NCBI RefSeq assembly: GCF_030268205.1
Contig: NZ_BSQF01000003.1
Location: 173,687 to 237,686, forward strand
Length of the DNA stretch: 64,000 nucleotides
DNA from: Allomuricauda sp. NBRC 101325
GTDB taxonomy: Bacteria > Bacteroidota > Bacteroidia > Flavobacteriales > Flavobacteriaceae
Direction: 5' to 3'
Position 1 is the first letter of the stretch; each line of letters opens with the position of its first letter. Both the position numbers and the translations under genes were made by a program. The notes under the pieces are model-generated. The model saw only the letters and a list, made by a program, of their open reading frames with translations. It did not search any database and was not told where the DNA came from. Shown here piece by piece: positions 34,573-42,090 of this stretch.

Positions 34573-34995
34573 ATGAACGAGCACAAAGAGAAAATTCTGT
34601 CCGTTTGCAACGAAATTTGCAAGGGCACCATGATGGAGACGTTGGACATTACTTTTATCGATGTTGGAGAGAATTTCTTGCTGGCAAAAATGCCTGTGAC
34701 CCCAAAAGTTCATCAACCCGATGGTGTATTGCACGGTGGAGCTTCCGTTGCATTGGCCGAAAGTGTTGGGAGTGCCGCTTCCTATATTTTTTTGGATGGA
34801 AAGGAGTTTTTTGTGCGGGGCATAGAGATTGCTGCCAATCACGTTAAATCTATACGAGAAGGTTTTGTGTATGCCAAAGCTTCCATTTTGCACAAAGGCA
34901 GAACCACCCAGCTTTGGGAAATAAAAATTACCGATGGGGAGGGCCAACTGATTTCCAACTGTAAATTGACAACCATTGCATTACCCAGAAAATAA
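34573..34995 (+). CDS. PaaI-type hotdog thioesterase (probable menaquinone-pathway DHNA-CoA thioesterase)
   Basis: 140 residues from the ATG at 34573, preceded by AAGG; a longer frame to 34513 would add 20 residues absent from such proteins. The hotdog signature GVLHGGASVALAESVGSAAS includes the helix with the catalytic carboxylate. It opens a menaquinone operon, with the next gene menF overlapping by 20 bases. Hydrolysis of 1,4-dihydroxy-2-naphthoyl-CoA (MenI step) is therefore the likely job, inferred from position plus family. Confidence 0.87.
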   Translation: MNEHKEKILSVCNEICKGTMMETLDITFIDVGENFLLAKMPVTPKVHQPDGVLHGGASVALAESVGSAASYIFLDGKEFFVRGIEIAANHVKSIREGFVYAKASILHKGRTTQLWEIKITDGEGQLISNCKLTTIALPRK

Positions 34996-36037
34996 GTCGG
35001 TTGAAGACCTTTTTCATAAAATTGAGGAGTGTTTTGAAGCAAAACTCCCTTTTGTGATCTATAGAAAACCTCAAGAAAATAAACTCACTGCTGTTTTTCA
35101 ACAAACAAAGGACTTACATTTTGTAAAGGATTTTAAAGAGCGTGGTTTTGTTTTTGCTCCCTTTACACCATATGAAGGACAAGTACTGATTCAACCTGAT
35201 TCGGTTTGGGATGTCGAAGCCACTTTCGAAAACAAACTTGAAAACCCATCAATTTCACCAAAAATAGATGATAAAGACGCCCATGTTGATTTGGTGGAAA
35301 AAGGTATTCGGGAAATTCAAAAAGGGAACCTTAAAAAGGTGGTGCTTTCCCGAAAAATAGAGGTGGAAGTTTCCAAAGAACCGTCTCATATTTTCAAAAC
35401 CCTATTAGGAAAATACCCCAATGCTTTTTGTTATTTGTTTCACCACCCTAAAGTAGGAACATGGTGTGGTGCCACACCGGAGACTTTGGTAAAACTTAAA
35501 AGGGGGGAATTGTTTACCGTTTCATTGGCGGCAACTTTGCCTTTTCAAGAAAATGAGGAACCCAAATGGGGAAATAAAGAAATAGAGGAGCAACAAATGG
35601 TTTCCGATTATATCAATAGAAAGTTGACCCCGTTTATGGACCGTTTGGATATTGGCAAAGCAAAATCGGTCAGGGCCGGGAATTTATGGCACTTACGATC
35701 GGAGGTTAGGGGAACGTTGAATTCCAAGGTTGGTTTGAAAGAAGTGATTTCTACTTTGCATCCCACGCCTGCGGTTTGTGGAATTCCGACCAAAGTAGCC
35801 CAAAAGTTCATTTTAGAAAATGAGAATTACCATCGAACCTATTACACAGGATTTTTGGGTGAGATCAATTTGAAGGCACCAGAGGAAGTATCCCTTTATG
35901 TAAATTTAAGATGTATGGAACTTATAGATTCCAAGGCAGCAATTTTTGTGGGCGGTGGAATCACAGGAGCCTCTGACTCAAAATTGGAGTGGGAGGAAAC
36001 TCAAAATAAGAGCAAGACCATGCTCAATATCCTCTAA
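34976..36037 (+). CDS. menF: Isochorismate synthase (menaquinone pathway)
   Basis: 353 residues. A TGA lies 2 codons upstream in the same frame and no ATG occurs near the N-terminus, so TTG at 34976 is the only reasonable start; it overlaps the thioesterase gene by 20 bases. Chorismate-binding domain motifs: WCGATPETLVKL, HLRSEVRGTL, HPTPAVCGIPT, YYTGFLGEI, and VGGGITGASDSKLEWEETQ near the end. It converts chorismate to isochorismate, the first step of menaquinone synthesis. With menD 54 bases downstream, a menaquinone rather than siderophore role is likely. Confidence 0.92.
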   Translation: MHYPENKSVEDLFHKIEECFEAKLPFVIYRKPQENKLTAVFQQTKDLHFVKDFKERGFVFAPFTPYEGQVLIQPDSVWDVEATFENKLENPSISPKIDDKDAHVDLVEKGIREIQKGNLKKVVLSRKIEVEVSKEPSHIFKTLLGKYPNAFCYLFHHPKVGTWCGATPETLVKLKRGELFTVSLAATLPFQENEEPKWGNKEIEEQQMVSDYINRKLTPFMDRLDIGKAKSVRAGNLWHLRSEVRGTLNSKVGLKEVISTLHPTPAVCGIPTKVAQKFILENENYHRTYYTGFLGEINLKAPEEVSLYVNLRCMELIDSKAAIFVGGGITGASDSKLEWEETQNKSKTMLNIL

Positions 36038-36077
36038 AATCCTATTTCAGAATTTAGGCGAATCCCGCGCAAGGATG

Positions 36078-36085
36078 TATTTTTG
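36078..36085 (+). promoter_or_regulatory. -7 box immediately before menD
   Basis: TATTTTTG matches TAnnTTTG and ends 6 bases before the ATG at 36092. If used, the menD mRNA would start at or within a base or two of its start codon. Read-through from menF is also possible. Confidence 0.45.
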
Positions 36086-36091
36086 TAGTCC

Positions 36092-37828
36092 ATGATATAC
36101 TCAGATATTCCCGCTGCACAAACCTTGGTTTTGTATTTTAAATCCAAAGGGGTTAAAAATATTGTAATCGCGCCAGGGTCCAGAAATGCTCCACTGACCA
36201 TAAGCTTTACCAAGAACCCTTTTTTCAATTGTTATAGTGTTGTCGATGAGCGCTGCGCTGCCTTTTTTGCCATGGGAATGGCCCAGCAGTTGCAAGAACC
36301 TGTTGCCGTAATTTGTTCTTCGGGAAGTGCAATGTTGAACTTTTATCCAGCGGTGGCTGAAGCTTTTTACAGCGATATTCCCTTGATTTTGGTTTCTGCG
36401 GATAGACCAAGTTACGGTATCGATATTGGAGATGGACAGACCATTCGCCAGCAAAATGTATTGGAAAAACATATCGGTTACTCTGCCAATTTAAAGCAGG
36501 ACGTGTCCCATGCCACACATAAAGTAGCAAAATATGGTAAAGACCTCTTGGAAGAAACACAGGAAGATATCCAATCCCACAATGAAAAGGAATTGGCCAA
36601 AGCATTGTCAGTTGCTTTTAATGAAAAATCTCCTGTTCACATCAACATCCCTTTTGAAGAACCACTGTATGGAAGGGTAGAGGCACCATCAATTTCGATT
36701 AAAAGTGAAGGAATTTTGGAGGCTGAGCCTGTCGAAATTGAAGATTTGGATGGGTTAATAGAGATGTGGCAAAATACCACCAAGAAAATGGTTTTGGTAG
36801 GGGTAAATCAACCCAATGCCATAGAGCAGTCGATATTAAAAGCGCTTGCTGAGGATGATAGTGTTTTGTTGTTTACAGAAACCACTTCCAACCTGCATCA
36901 CCCTGAATTTTTTGAAAGTATCGATAGCATTATAGCACCCATTGAAAAATCAAAGGACAAGGATAGTTTGTTCAAAGATCTGCAACCCGAACTTTTGGTC
37001 ACTTTTGGAGGTTTGATCGTTTCCAAAAAGATAAAGGCATTTTTAAGGGAATACCAACCCAAAAATCATTGGCATATTGACACCAAAAAAGCCTACGACA
37101 CTTTTTTCTGTTTGAATAAACACATAAAACAAGACCCCAATGCCTTTTTAAAGTCAATTGTAACCGAGACAAAAACTTCAAGCAATTACAAATCACATTG
37201 GAAAAAGGTCAAAACCAATTATGAACAGAAGCGTGATGCTTATGTAAAGCAAATGCCATTTTCGGATTTTATTGCTTTTGAACAAATTTTAAAAACCATA
37301 CCCAAAGGGTATCAGGTGCATTTGGCCAACAGTTCCACCGTGCGTTATGCGCAATTGTTCCCGATGAATGCGTCTTTAAAGGTGTTTTGTAATAGAGGCA
37401 CTAGCGGTATTGACGGTAGCACTTCCACAGCAGTTGGGGCATCAGTCCATAGTCAGGACCCAACGTTGTTGATCACGGGCGATTTGAGTTTCTTTTATGA
37501 TAGCAATGGGTTGTGGAACCGATATATCAAACCTGATTTCAGGATTATCCTCATAAATAATGAGGGTGGTGGCATTTTCAGGATTTTGCCAGGTAAGGAG
37601 GATACTGAAGAATTTGAGACCTTTTTTGAGACTCATCATCACTTTACCGCAATACATTTGGCAAAGATGTACGGTTTTGAACATCAGCAGGTAAACAACG
37701 AAACGGATTTGGGCGAAAGTCTACAACACTTTTATCAAGCTTCAGATAACCCTAAAATTCTGGAGATAGCGACTCCTAGAACATTGAACAATAAAATTTT
37801 GCTTGGCTACTTCGATTTCATATCTTAG
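36092..37828 (+). CDS. menD: SEPHCHC synthase MenD
   Basis: 578 residues. A ThDP enzyme with N-terminal APGSRNAPLTISF and VDERCAAFFAMGMAQ (the MenD signature), a middle domain, and C-terminal ThDP/Mg site GDLSFFYDSNGLW and LINNEGGGIFRILPG; CNRGTSGIDGSTSTAVGAS contributes to cofactor binding. It condenses isochorismate with 2-oxoglutarate to give SEPHCHC in the cytoplasm. Length is normal for the family. It follows menF with a 54-base gap containing a promoter-like box, and precedes a DUF2853 gene. Confidence 0.94.
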   Translation: MIYSDIPAAQTLVLYFKSKGVKNIVIAPGSRNAPLTISFTKNPFFNCYSVVDERCAAFFAMGMAQQLQEPVAVICSSGSAMLNFYPAVAEAFYSDIPLILVSADRPSYGIDIGDGQTIRQQNVLEKHIGYSANLKQDVSHATHKVAKYGKDLLEETQEDIQSHNEKELAKALSVAFNEKSPVHINIPFEEPLYGRVEAPSISIKSEGILEAEPVEIEDLDGLIEMWQNTTKKMVLVGVNQPNAIEQSILKALAEDDSVLLFTETTSNLHHPEFFESIDSIIAPIEKSKDKDSLFKDLQPELLVTFGGLIVSKKIKAFLREYQPKNHWHIDTKKAYDTFFCLNKHIKQDPNAFLKSIVTETKTSSNYKSHWKKVKTNYEQKRDAYVKQMPFSDFIAFEQILKTIPKGYQVHLANSSTVRYAQLFPMNASLKVFCNRGTSGIDGSTSTAVGASVHSQDPTLLITGDLSFFYDSNGLWNRYIKPDFRIILINNEGGGIFRILPGKEDTEEFETFFETHHHFTAIHLAKMYGFEHQQVNNETDLGESLQHFYQASDNPKILEIATPRTLNNKILLGYFDFIS

Positions 37829-37860
37829 GCCTCCACTATAAAAAAGAACACTGATCGAAT

Positions 37861-38202
37861 ATGAGCAAAAGAGACGAATTGATCGTAAAGTACGCTGAAG
37901 ACATCAAAAATAAATTTGGCATTACTCCAGATATGGATTTTTTAACCAAAGTAGCCATTGGTTTAGGTCCGGCCATTTACAATTTGGATGCCTCCAAAGT
38001 TTCCGGTTCCGATGATAAGGAGTTGGAAACCGTGAAGAACAATTTCTTGATGAAAAAATTGGGATTGGATGATAGTCCAGCCTTAATGGAAGCCATCAAT
38101 GATGTAATCGTTAAATACGGCACATCAGAAAAGAATAAACATCGCGCGGTCATTTATTATATGTTGGCCAAGCATTTCAAAAAAGAATCGGTTTACAATT
38201 AA
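37861..38202 (+). CDS. DUF2853 family protein
   Basis: 113 residues, helical, no signal peptide: KYAEDIKNKFGITPDMDFLT, then LGPAIYNLDASKVSGSDDKE and HRAVIYYMLAKHFKKES. This matches the DUF2853 family, small cytoplasmic proteins from proteobacteria and Bacteroidota without known function. It follows menD by 32 bases and ends at a strong terminator, so it can be the last gene of the menaquinone transcript. In several relatives I recall menB being near this position, but it is not here. Confidence 0.88.
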   Translation: MSKRDELIVKYAEDIKNKFGITPDMDFLTKVAIGLGPAIYNLDASKVSGSDDKELETVKNNFLMKKLGLDDSPALMEAINDVIVKYGTSEKNKHRAVIYYMLAKHFKKESVYN

Positions 38203-38223
38203 GATTACACAAATCCGGTTAAG

Positions 38224-38253
38224 AAGCTGCCCACACTGAGGGCAGCTTTTTTT
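38224..38253 (+). terminator. Terminator after the DUF2853 gene
   Basis: A perfect 9-bp stem (AAGCTGCCC/GGGCAGCTT) with a 7-base loop, then a T run. It closes the thioesterase-menF-menD-DUF2853 unit. Confidence 0.93.
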
Positions 38254-38271
38254 ATACCAACAATTTACACT

Positions 38272-38279
38272 TACATTTG
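38272..38279 (+). promoter_or_regulatory. -7 box of the S1 protein gene
   Basis: TACATTTG matches TAnnTTTG and ends only 4 bases before the ATG at 38284, predicting a leaderless or near-leaderless mRNA. Confidence 0.5.
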
Positions 38280-38283
38280 TCCT

Positions 38284-39114
38284 ATGATAGAATTGGGAAA
38301 TTATAACACTCTTAAAGTGCTCAGGAGCACCAGTGTTGGTCTTTTTTTGGGAGATGATGAAGGAACGGAGCTATTGCTGCCCAACAAATATGTGCCCGAA
38401 GATTTTAAAATCGATGCGGAACTGGAAGTGTTCTGTTATTTGGACAATAATGAAAGGCCCATTGCCACCACTTTACAACCCAAAATTATCCGAAATGGTT
38501 TTGCCTATTTGGAAGTAAAGGAAGTGGGAACTTATGGCGCTTTTTTGGATTGGGGATTGGAGAAGCAATTACTAGTTCCCTTTAGGGAACAGCCCCAACG
38601 CATGGAGGAGGGCAAAAAGTATGTGGTCCATTGCTATATGGATGAGGAAAGCATGCGTTTAACCGGCACGGGCAAGGTGGACAAATACCTTTCCAATGAT
38701 GATGTGAATTATGAAGTGAATGATGAAGTAAAAGTTTTGGTGCAACGAAAAACACCATTAGGTTGGGAAGTGATCGTGGACAACAAACACAAAGGGCTCA
38801 TTTTTGACAGTGATATCTTTAAACCCATTTCGGTGGGTAACCAATTGAAGGGCTACGTGAAAAATGTGCGGGAGGACAAAAAAATAGACATTTCCCTTCA
38901 ACCCATCGGGGCCAAAATGTTGGAGCCCACTGCCAAGATTATTTTTGAGGAATTGGCAAAAAACAATGGCTTTCTGCCTTTGCACGACAAATCTTCCCCC
39001 GAGGAAATAAAGGCCACTTTGCACCTAAGTAAAAAGGCATTTAAGAAAGGGGTGGGCATTTTGTACCGCCAACGCAAAATAAACATTCAAGACGACGGTA
39101 TTTATTTGTTGTAA
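38284..39114 (+). CDS. cvfB: CvfB-type S1 RNA-binding protein
   Basis: 276 residues. It has tandem S1-like OB folds: a first domain (about 1-60), a second with GFAYLEVKEVGTYGAFLDWG near 75-95, a third with KGLIFDSDIFKPISVGNQLK near 160-180, and a C-terminal winged-helix segment (about 210-276: LHLSKKAFKKGVGILYRQRK). That arrangement matches CvfB/YitL, RNA-binding regulators known from Gram-positive bacteria and present in Bacteroidota. Its promoter sits directly at the start codon, after the terminator of the men unit. Confidence 0.87.
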   Translation: MIELGNYNTLKVLRSTSVGLFLGDDEGTELLLPNKYVPEDFKIDAELEVFCYLDNNERPIATTLQPKIIRNGFAYLEVKEVGTYGAFLDWGLEKQLLVPFREQPQRMEEGKKYVVHCYMDEESMRLTGTGKVDKYLSNDDVNYEVNDEVKVLVQRKTPLGWEVIVDNKHKGLIFDSDIFKPISVGNQLKGYVKNVREDKKIDISLQPIGAKMLEPTAKIIFEELAKNNGFLPLHDKSSPEEIKATLHLSKKAFKKGVGILYRQRKINIQDDGIYLL

Positions 39115-39174
39115 CCATCTCTTTTTGTGTTGAATGTTTCAAACCGATTAGTTTTTTTCTTCGAACAAAAATTT

Positions 39175-39182
39175 TACATTTG
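39175..39182 (+). promoter_or_regulatory. -7 box of the SPOR protein-menA unit
   Basis: TACATTTG matches TAnnTTTG, 71 bases before the ATG at 39253. The leader contains a 6-bp hairpin (GTTATG/CATAAC, 39209-39227). Confidence 0.5.
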
Positions 39183-39252
39183 TAGGTATACGTATTAACA
39201 TATTGGTTGTTATGTGCTTAGCATAACGAATAATTTATAACTCCCTCACCAT

Positions 39253-39852
39253 ATGCCTTTTATTGAAGAAAGTGATTTATTGGACCTTCATAAGGATATA
39301 GACAAGGCCCAGATTATCAATGAACGTCTGCTCGACCAAATAAAATACAAGAACAAAGACCTTAAAAAAATAAAGCTTCAACGGAACGTACTCTTAGGTT
39401 TTGTTGGCCTATTTGTGGTCGGTGCCTTGGCCATTACCTCTTTTACGGCAGGATTGAGCAGTAAGCAGTCTTTTGAAAACCAAAACAACGTTTTGGTATC
39501 CATTGACAGTTTGGATGTTATCAAAGCCCGCTTGGATAATTTAAGGAGTCAAAATGAGGAATTGAGTTTGGTAAAGGAATTTTATTTGGCCAAAGAATTC
39601 TTGGACAAGAAAAAGATTTACTCCGTTCAGGTAAAATCCTTTGTGGACAATAACGTAACCTTGGCTTCCGAAGCATTGACCAACACCCTTTTTGTAAAGA
39701 CCAATCCATTTTATGCCTACTCTTTGGGCAATTTTGAAACTTTGGAAGAAGCCCAGAAATTTAGAAAGCAATTGGTGCAAATGGGATTTGAAGATGCATT
39801 TGTGGCTTCTTACCAAGACGGAAAAAGAATACAAATCGAAGACCCCTTTTAG
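39253..39852 (+). CDS. Membrane protein with SPOR-like C-terminal domain
   Basis: 199 residues. A cytoplasmic N-terminal helical part (about 1-48, charged) is followed by one membrane segment near 50-72 (VLLGFVGLFVVGALAITSFT), a coiled coil, and a C-terminal SPOR-like fold (about 130-199: IYSVQVKSF, FYAYSLGNFETLEEAQKFRK). SPOR domains bind denuded peptidoglycan glycans in the periplasm, so a cell-envelope role is plausible. The N-terminal portion is unlike division proteins such as FtsN and I do not recognise a subfamily. The menA start follows 3 bases after its stop. Confidence 0.8.
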   Translation: MPFIEESDLLDLHKDIDKAQIINERLLDQIKYKNKDLKKIKLQRNVLLGFVGLFVVGALAITSFTAGLSSKQSFENQNNVLVSIDSLDVIKARLDNLRSQNEELSLVKEFYLAKEFLDKKKIYSVQVKSFVDNNVTLASEALTNTLFVKTNPFYAYSLGNFETLEEAQKFRKQLVQMGFEDAFVASYQDGKRIQIEDPF

Positions 39853-39854
39853 TA

Positions 39855-40763
39855 TTGGCAAACACTAAGGCTTGGGTTCAGGCCGCAAGACTCCGAACAT
39901 TACCACTTTCCTTATCCGGGATCATAGTAGGTACCGCTTTGGCCATGATGCATGGTCAGTTTGATGTGACCATTTTTATTTTAGCACTGCTTACAACAGT
40001 TGGTTTTCAGGTAACCTCCAATTTCGCCAACGATTATGGCGATGGTGTTAAGGGAACCGATAACGAAGACAGGATTGGCCCTGCAAGGGCATTGCAAAGT
40101 GGAGCTATAAGTCGTTCCGATTTAAAGAAAGGGATAATCGTCTCCATTATTATTAGTATGGTGTTCGCCTTGGCTTTGATCTACAAAGCCTTTGGACTGG
40201 GCAACCTTCTTTACATTCTCATTTTCTTTGTTTTGGGTCTGTTAAGCATTTGGGCGGCCATTAAATATACCATGGGGGATAATCCGTATGGTTACAAAGG
40301 AATGGGTGATCTGTTTGTTTTTTTATTCTTCGGTTTATTGGGGGTAATGGGAAGTATGTTCCTTTTTTCAAAGAGTTTGTACCCTACCGCTTGGCTGCCA
40401 GCCATTGCCATTGGATTGCTGTGTGTAGGAGTTCTTAATTTGAACAACCTGCGGGACGTGGTCTCGGATAAGAAGCATGGCAAATACACCTTGGTGGTTA
40501 AAATGGGTTTTGAAAATGGGAAGCGGTATCATTTTGCATTGATAGGTCTGGCATTGCTTTGTTTTCTTTGGTTCATCTATTTGGAGAGCATTAAATGGAC
40601 GAACACTTTCTTTATGTTGGCCTTTATTCCCGTATTGATGCATTTGAGAAAGGTAATGTTCACCCATGATCCAGGGCTGTTGGATGGGGAATTGAAAAAA
40701 TTGGCTCTGGGTACTTTTTTATTGGCCATTCTCTTCCTGATTTCAGTTAATATTTTTTTGTAA
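39855..40763 (+). CDS. menA: 1,4-dihydroxy-2-naphthoate polyprenyltransferase MenA
   Basis: 302 residues, about 9 membrane segments, UbiA superfamily. It starts with TTG at 39855: ATG is not available and the family N-terminus (KAWVQAARLRTLPLSLSG) begins right after. The first Asp-rich motif is NFANDYGDGVKGTDNEDRIG, where prenyl diphosphate and magnesium bind; the second region is NLRDVVSDKKHGKYTLVVKM. MenA prenylates DHNA to demethylmenaquinone in the inner membrane. It lies 3 bases after the SPOR gene, implying shared transcription. Confidence 0.93.
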   Translation: MANTKAWVQAARLRTLPLSLSGIIVGTALAMMHGQFDVTIFILALLTTVGFQVTSNFANDYGDGVKGTDNEDRIGPARALQSGAISRSDLKKGIIVSIIISMVFALALIYKAFGLGNLLYILIFFVLGLLSIWAAIKYTMGDNPYGYKGMGDLFVFLFFGLLGVMGSMFLFSKSLYPTAWLPAIAIGLLCVGVLNLNNLRDVVSDKKHGKYTLVVKMGFENGKRYHFALIGLALLCFLWFIYLESIKWTNTFFMLAFIPVLMHLRKVMFTHDPGLLDGELKKLALGTFLLAILFLISVNIFL

Positions 40764-40768
40764 ATTTG
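40761..40768 (+). promoter_or_regulatory. -7 box of the LytTR regulator gene
   Basis: TAAATTTG matches TAnnTTTG. It overlaps the TAA stop of menA and lies 28 bases before the TTG start at 40797. Confidence 0.5.
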
Positions 40769-40796
40769 ATTTACAACCATATAAACTATAAAGAAC

Positions 40797-41555
40797 TTGG
40801 AAGAACCAATTAAGATTTTAATCGTTGAGGATAATGTTATCATTGCAGATGATATGCAATCCATGCTGGAGGAAATTGGCTATGAAATTGTAGACAACGT
40901 AATTGTTTACGAACAGGCAGTGGATGTTTTAAAAAACAATCACGTTGACCTGGTTCTAATCGATATCATCCTTGCTTCGGACAAAACCGGAATCGATTTA
41001 GGGAAGCATATCAGGGACACCTACAACATTCCTTTCATTTTTGTAACATCAAACTCCGATAGAGCAACCGTAGAGAATGCCAAAACGGTTAAACCGGATG
41101 GTTATTTGGTAAAACCTTTTGAACAACAGGATCTTTACACTTCCATCGAAATTGCACTATCCAATTTTAATTATGCCCAGAAGGGTAACAATAAAAACAA
41201 TATAGAGGATGATGCGGCAGATGGTATTGCATCCAATTCTGTTTTGAAGGATTCTATATTTGTCAAGAAGCAACATTTGTATTATAGAATACAGTTTTCC
41301 GAAATTCAATTTATAAAGGCGGATAACGTTTATTTGGAGGTAAACACCGTGGATAAAAAATTCTTGGTACGTTCTCCGTTAAAGGATTATTTGGAGAAAC
41401 TGCCAAAGAACAAGTTTTACCGTGCACATAAATCGTACATCGTAAATGTGGATCATATCGATGCTATCAATTCCAAGGATATTATGATCAACAATAACCT
41501 GATTCCAATTTCAAAAGAATTTAAAGAGTTCATCCTTTCATCGATGAACAGTTGA
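40797..41555 (+). CDS. LytTR-type response regulator
   Basis: 252 residues. The TTG at 40797 is the only start: a TAA lies in frame 5 codons upstream and the receiver domain begins at once (IKILIVEDNVIIADDMQ). Receiver phospho-acceptor Asp is in LVLIDIILASD, with conserved Thr in FVTSNS and Lys in YLVKPF. A linker rich in N and D leads to a LytTR DNA-binding domain (about 150-252) with FIKADNVYLEVNT, YRAHKSYIVNVDHID and FKEF at the end. It presumably pairs with the HisKA_2 kinase at 42091, separated by a terminator and a long non-coding gap. Confidence 0.92.
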   Translation: MEEPIKILIVEDNVIIADDMQSMLEEIGYEIVDNVIVYEQAVDVLKNNHVDLVLIDIILASDKTGIDLGKHIRDTYNIPFIFVTSNSDRATVENAKTVKPDGYLVKPFEQQDLYTSIEIALSNFNYAQKGNNKNNIEDDAADGIASNSVLKDSIFVKKQHLYYRIQFSEIQFIKADNVYLEVNTVDKKFLVRSPLKDYLEKLPKNKFYRAHKSYIVNVDHIDAINSKDIMINNNLIPISKEFKEFILSSMNS

Positions 41556-41578
41556 TATAACATACAATTTCATTTTAT

Positions 41579-41604
41579 AAAGTGCCCTTCAGGGCACTTT
41601 TTTT
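41579..41604 (+). terminator. Terminator of the LytTR regulator gene
   Basis: A perfect 9-bp stem (AAAGTGCCC/GGGCACTTT) with a TTCA loop, followed by a T run. Confidence 0.93.
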
Positions 41605-42090
41605 ATGCTCAAAAACCATTAATTGGGAGAAAACCACAAGATTTGGACAGTTCACAACAATATTTTCCTAACCAGTCAAAGGCTAGCTACTTTAGCAGTG
41701 TTATTAAATCAGAAAGTAATTTTTTCATTTTCATATAGTGTTCTCGTAAAAGGGTCTTGTTGGTAAAAAGCAGGGCCTTTTTCAATTTTAGGGGTTTCCT
41801 TCTTCTTAAAACTCCATGAAAGGCACAAAACATCGATAAAATACCACTTCACATACATTGAGGTACTTTTCACAACAGAAATCGATGGTTTCACAACAAT
41901 ACCAAGCAACTCTTTCCTATTGGATTTAATTTTGAGGACAAACTAACGTTCTTTATATACCCCATACTTTGTTTTCAGTGTCATTTGGTCTTTGAAAACG
42001 TAATTAATATTGGGGCTATAAAGGAAAAGGGCACAATAACAATATAGGGCACAAGAATTTAGGTTCCAGTGTGCTGTATCAATTTAATTA
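41605..42090. other. 486-bp non-coding stretch between regulator and kinase genes
   Basis: No convincing gene. A minus-strand frame of 66 residues (41709-41909) shows no family features and I do not accept it. Three copies of TTCACAACA occur (41651-41659, 41869-41877, 41890-41898), two of which extend to TTCACAACAAT. Two copies of GGGCACAA lie near 42030-42056. The region should hold the kinase promoter, but no exact TAnnTTTG box was found near its start. Confidence 0.6.

Noticed and set aside
41709..41909. 66-residue minus-strand frame in the regulator-kinase gap
   Set aside because: No family features, no promoter box or ribosome site, and it overlaps the repeated TTCACAACA elements.
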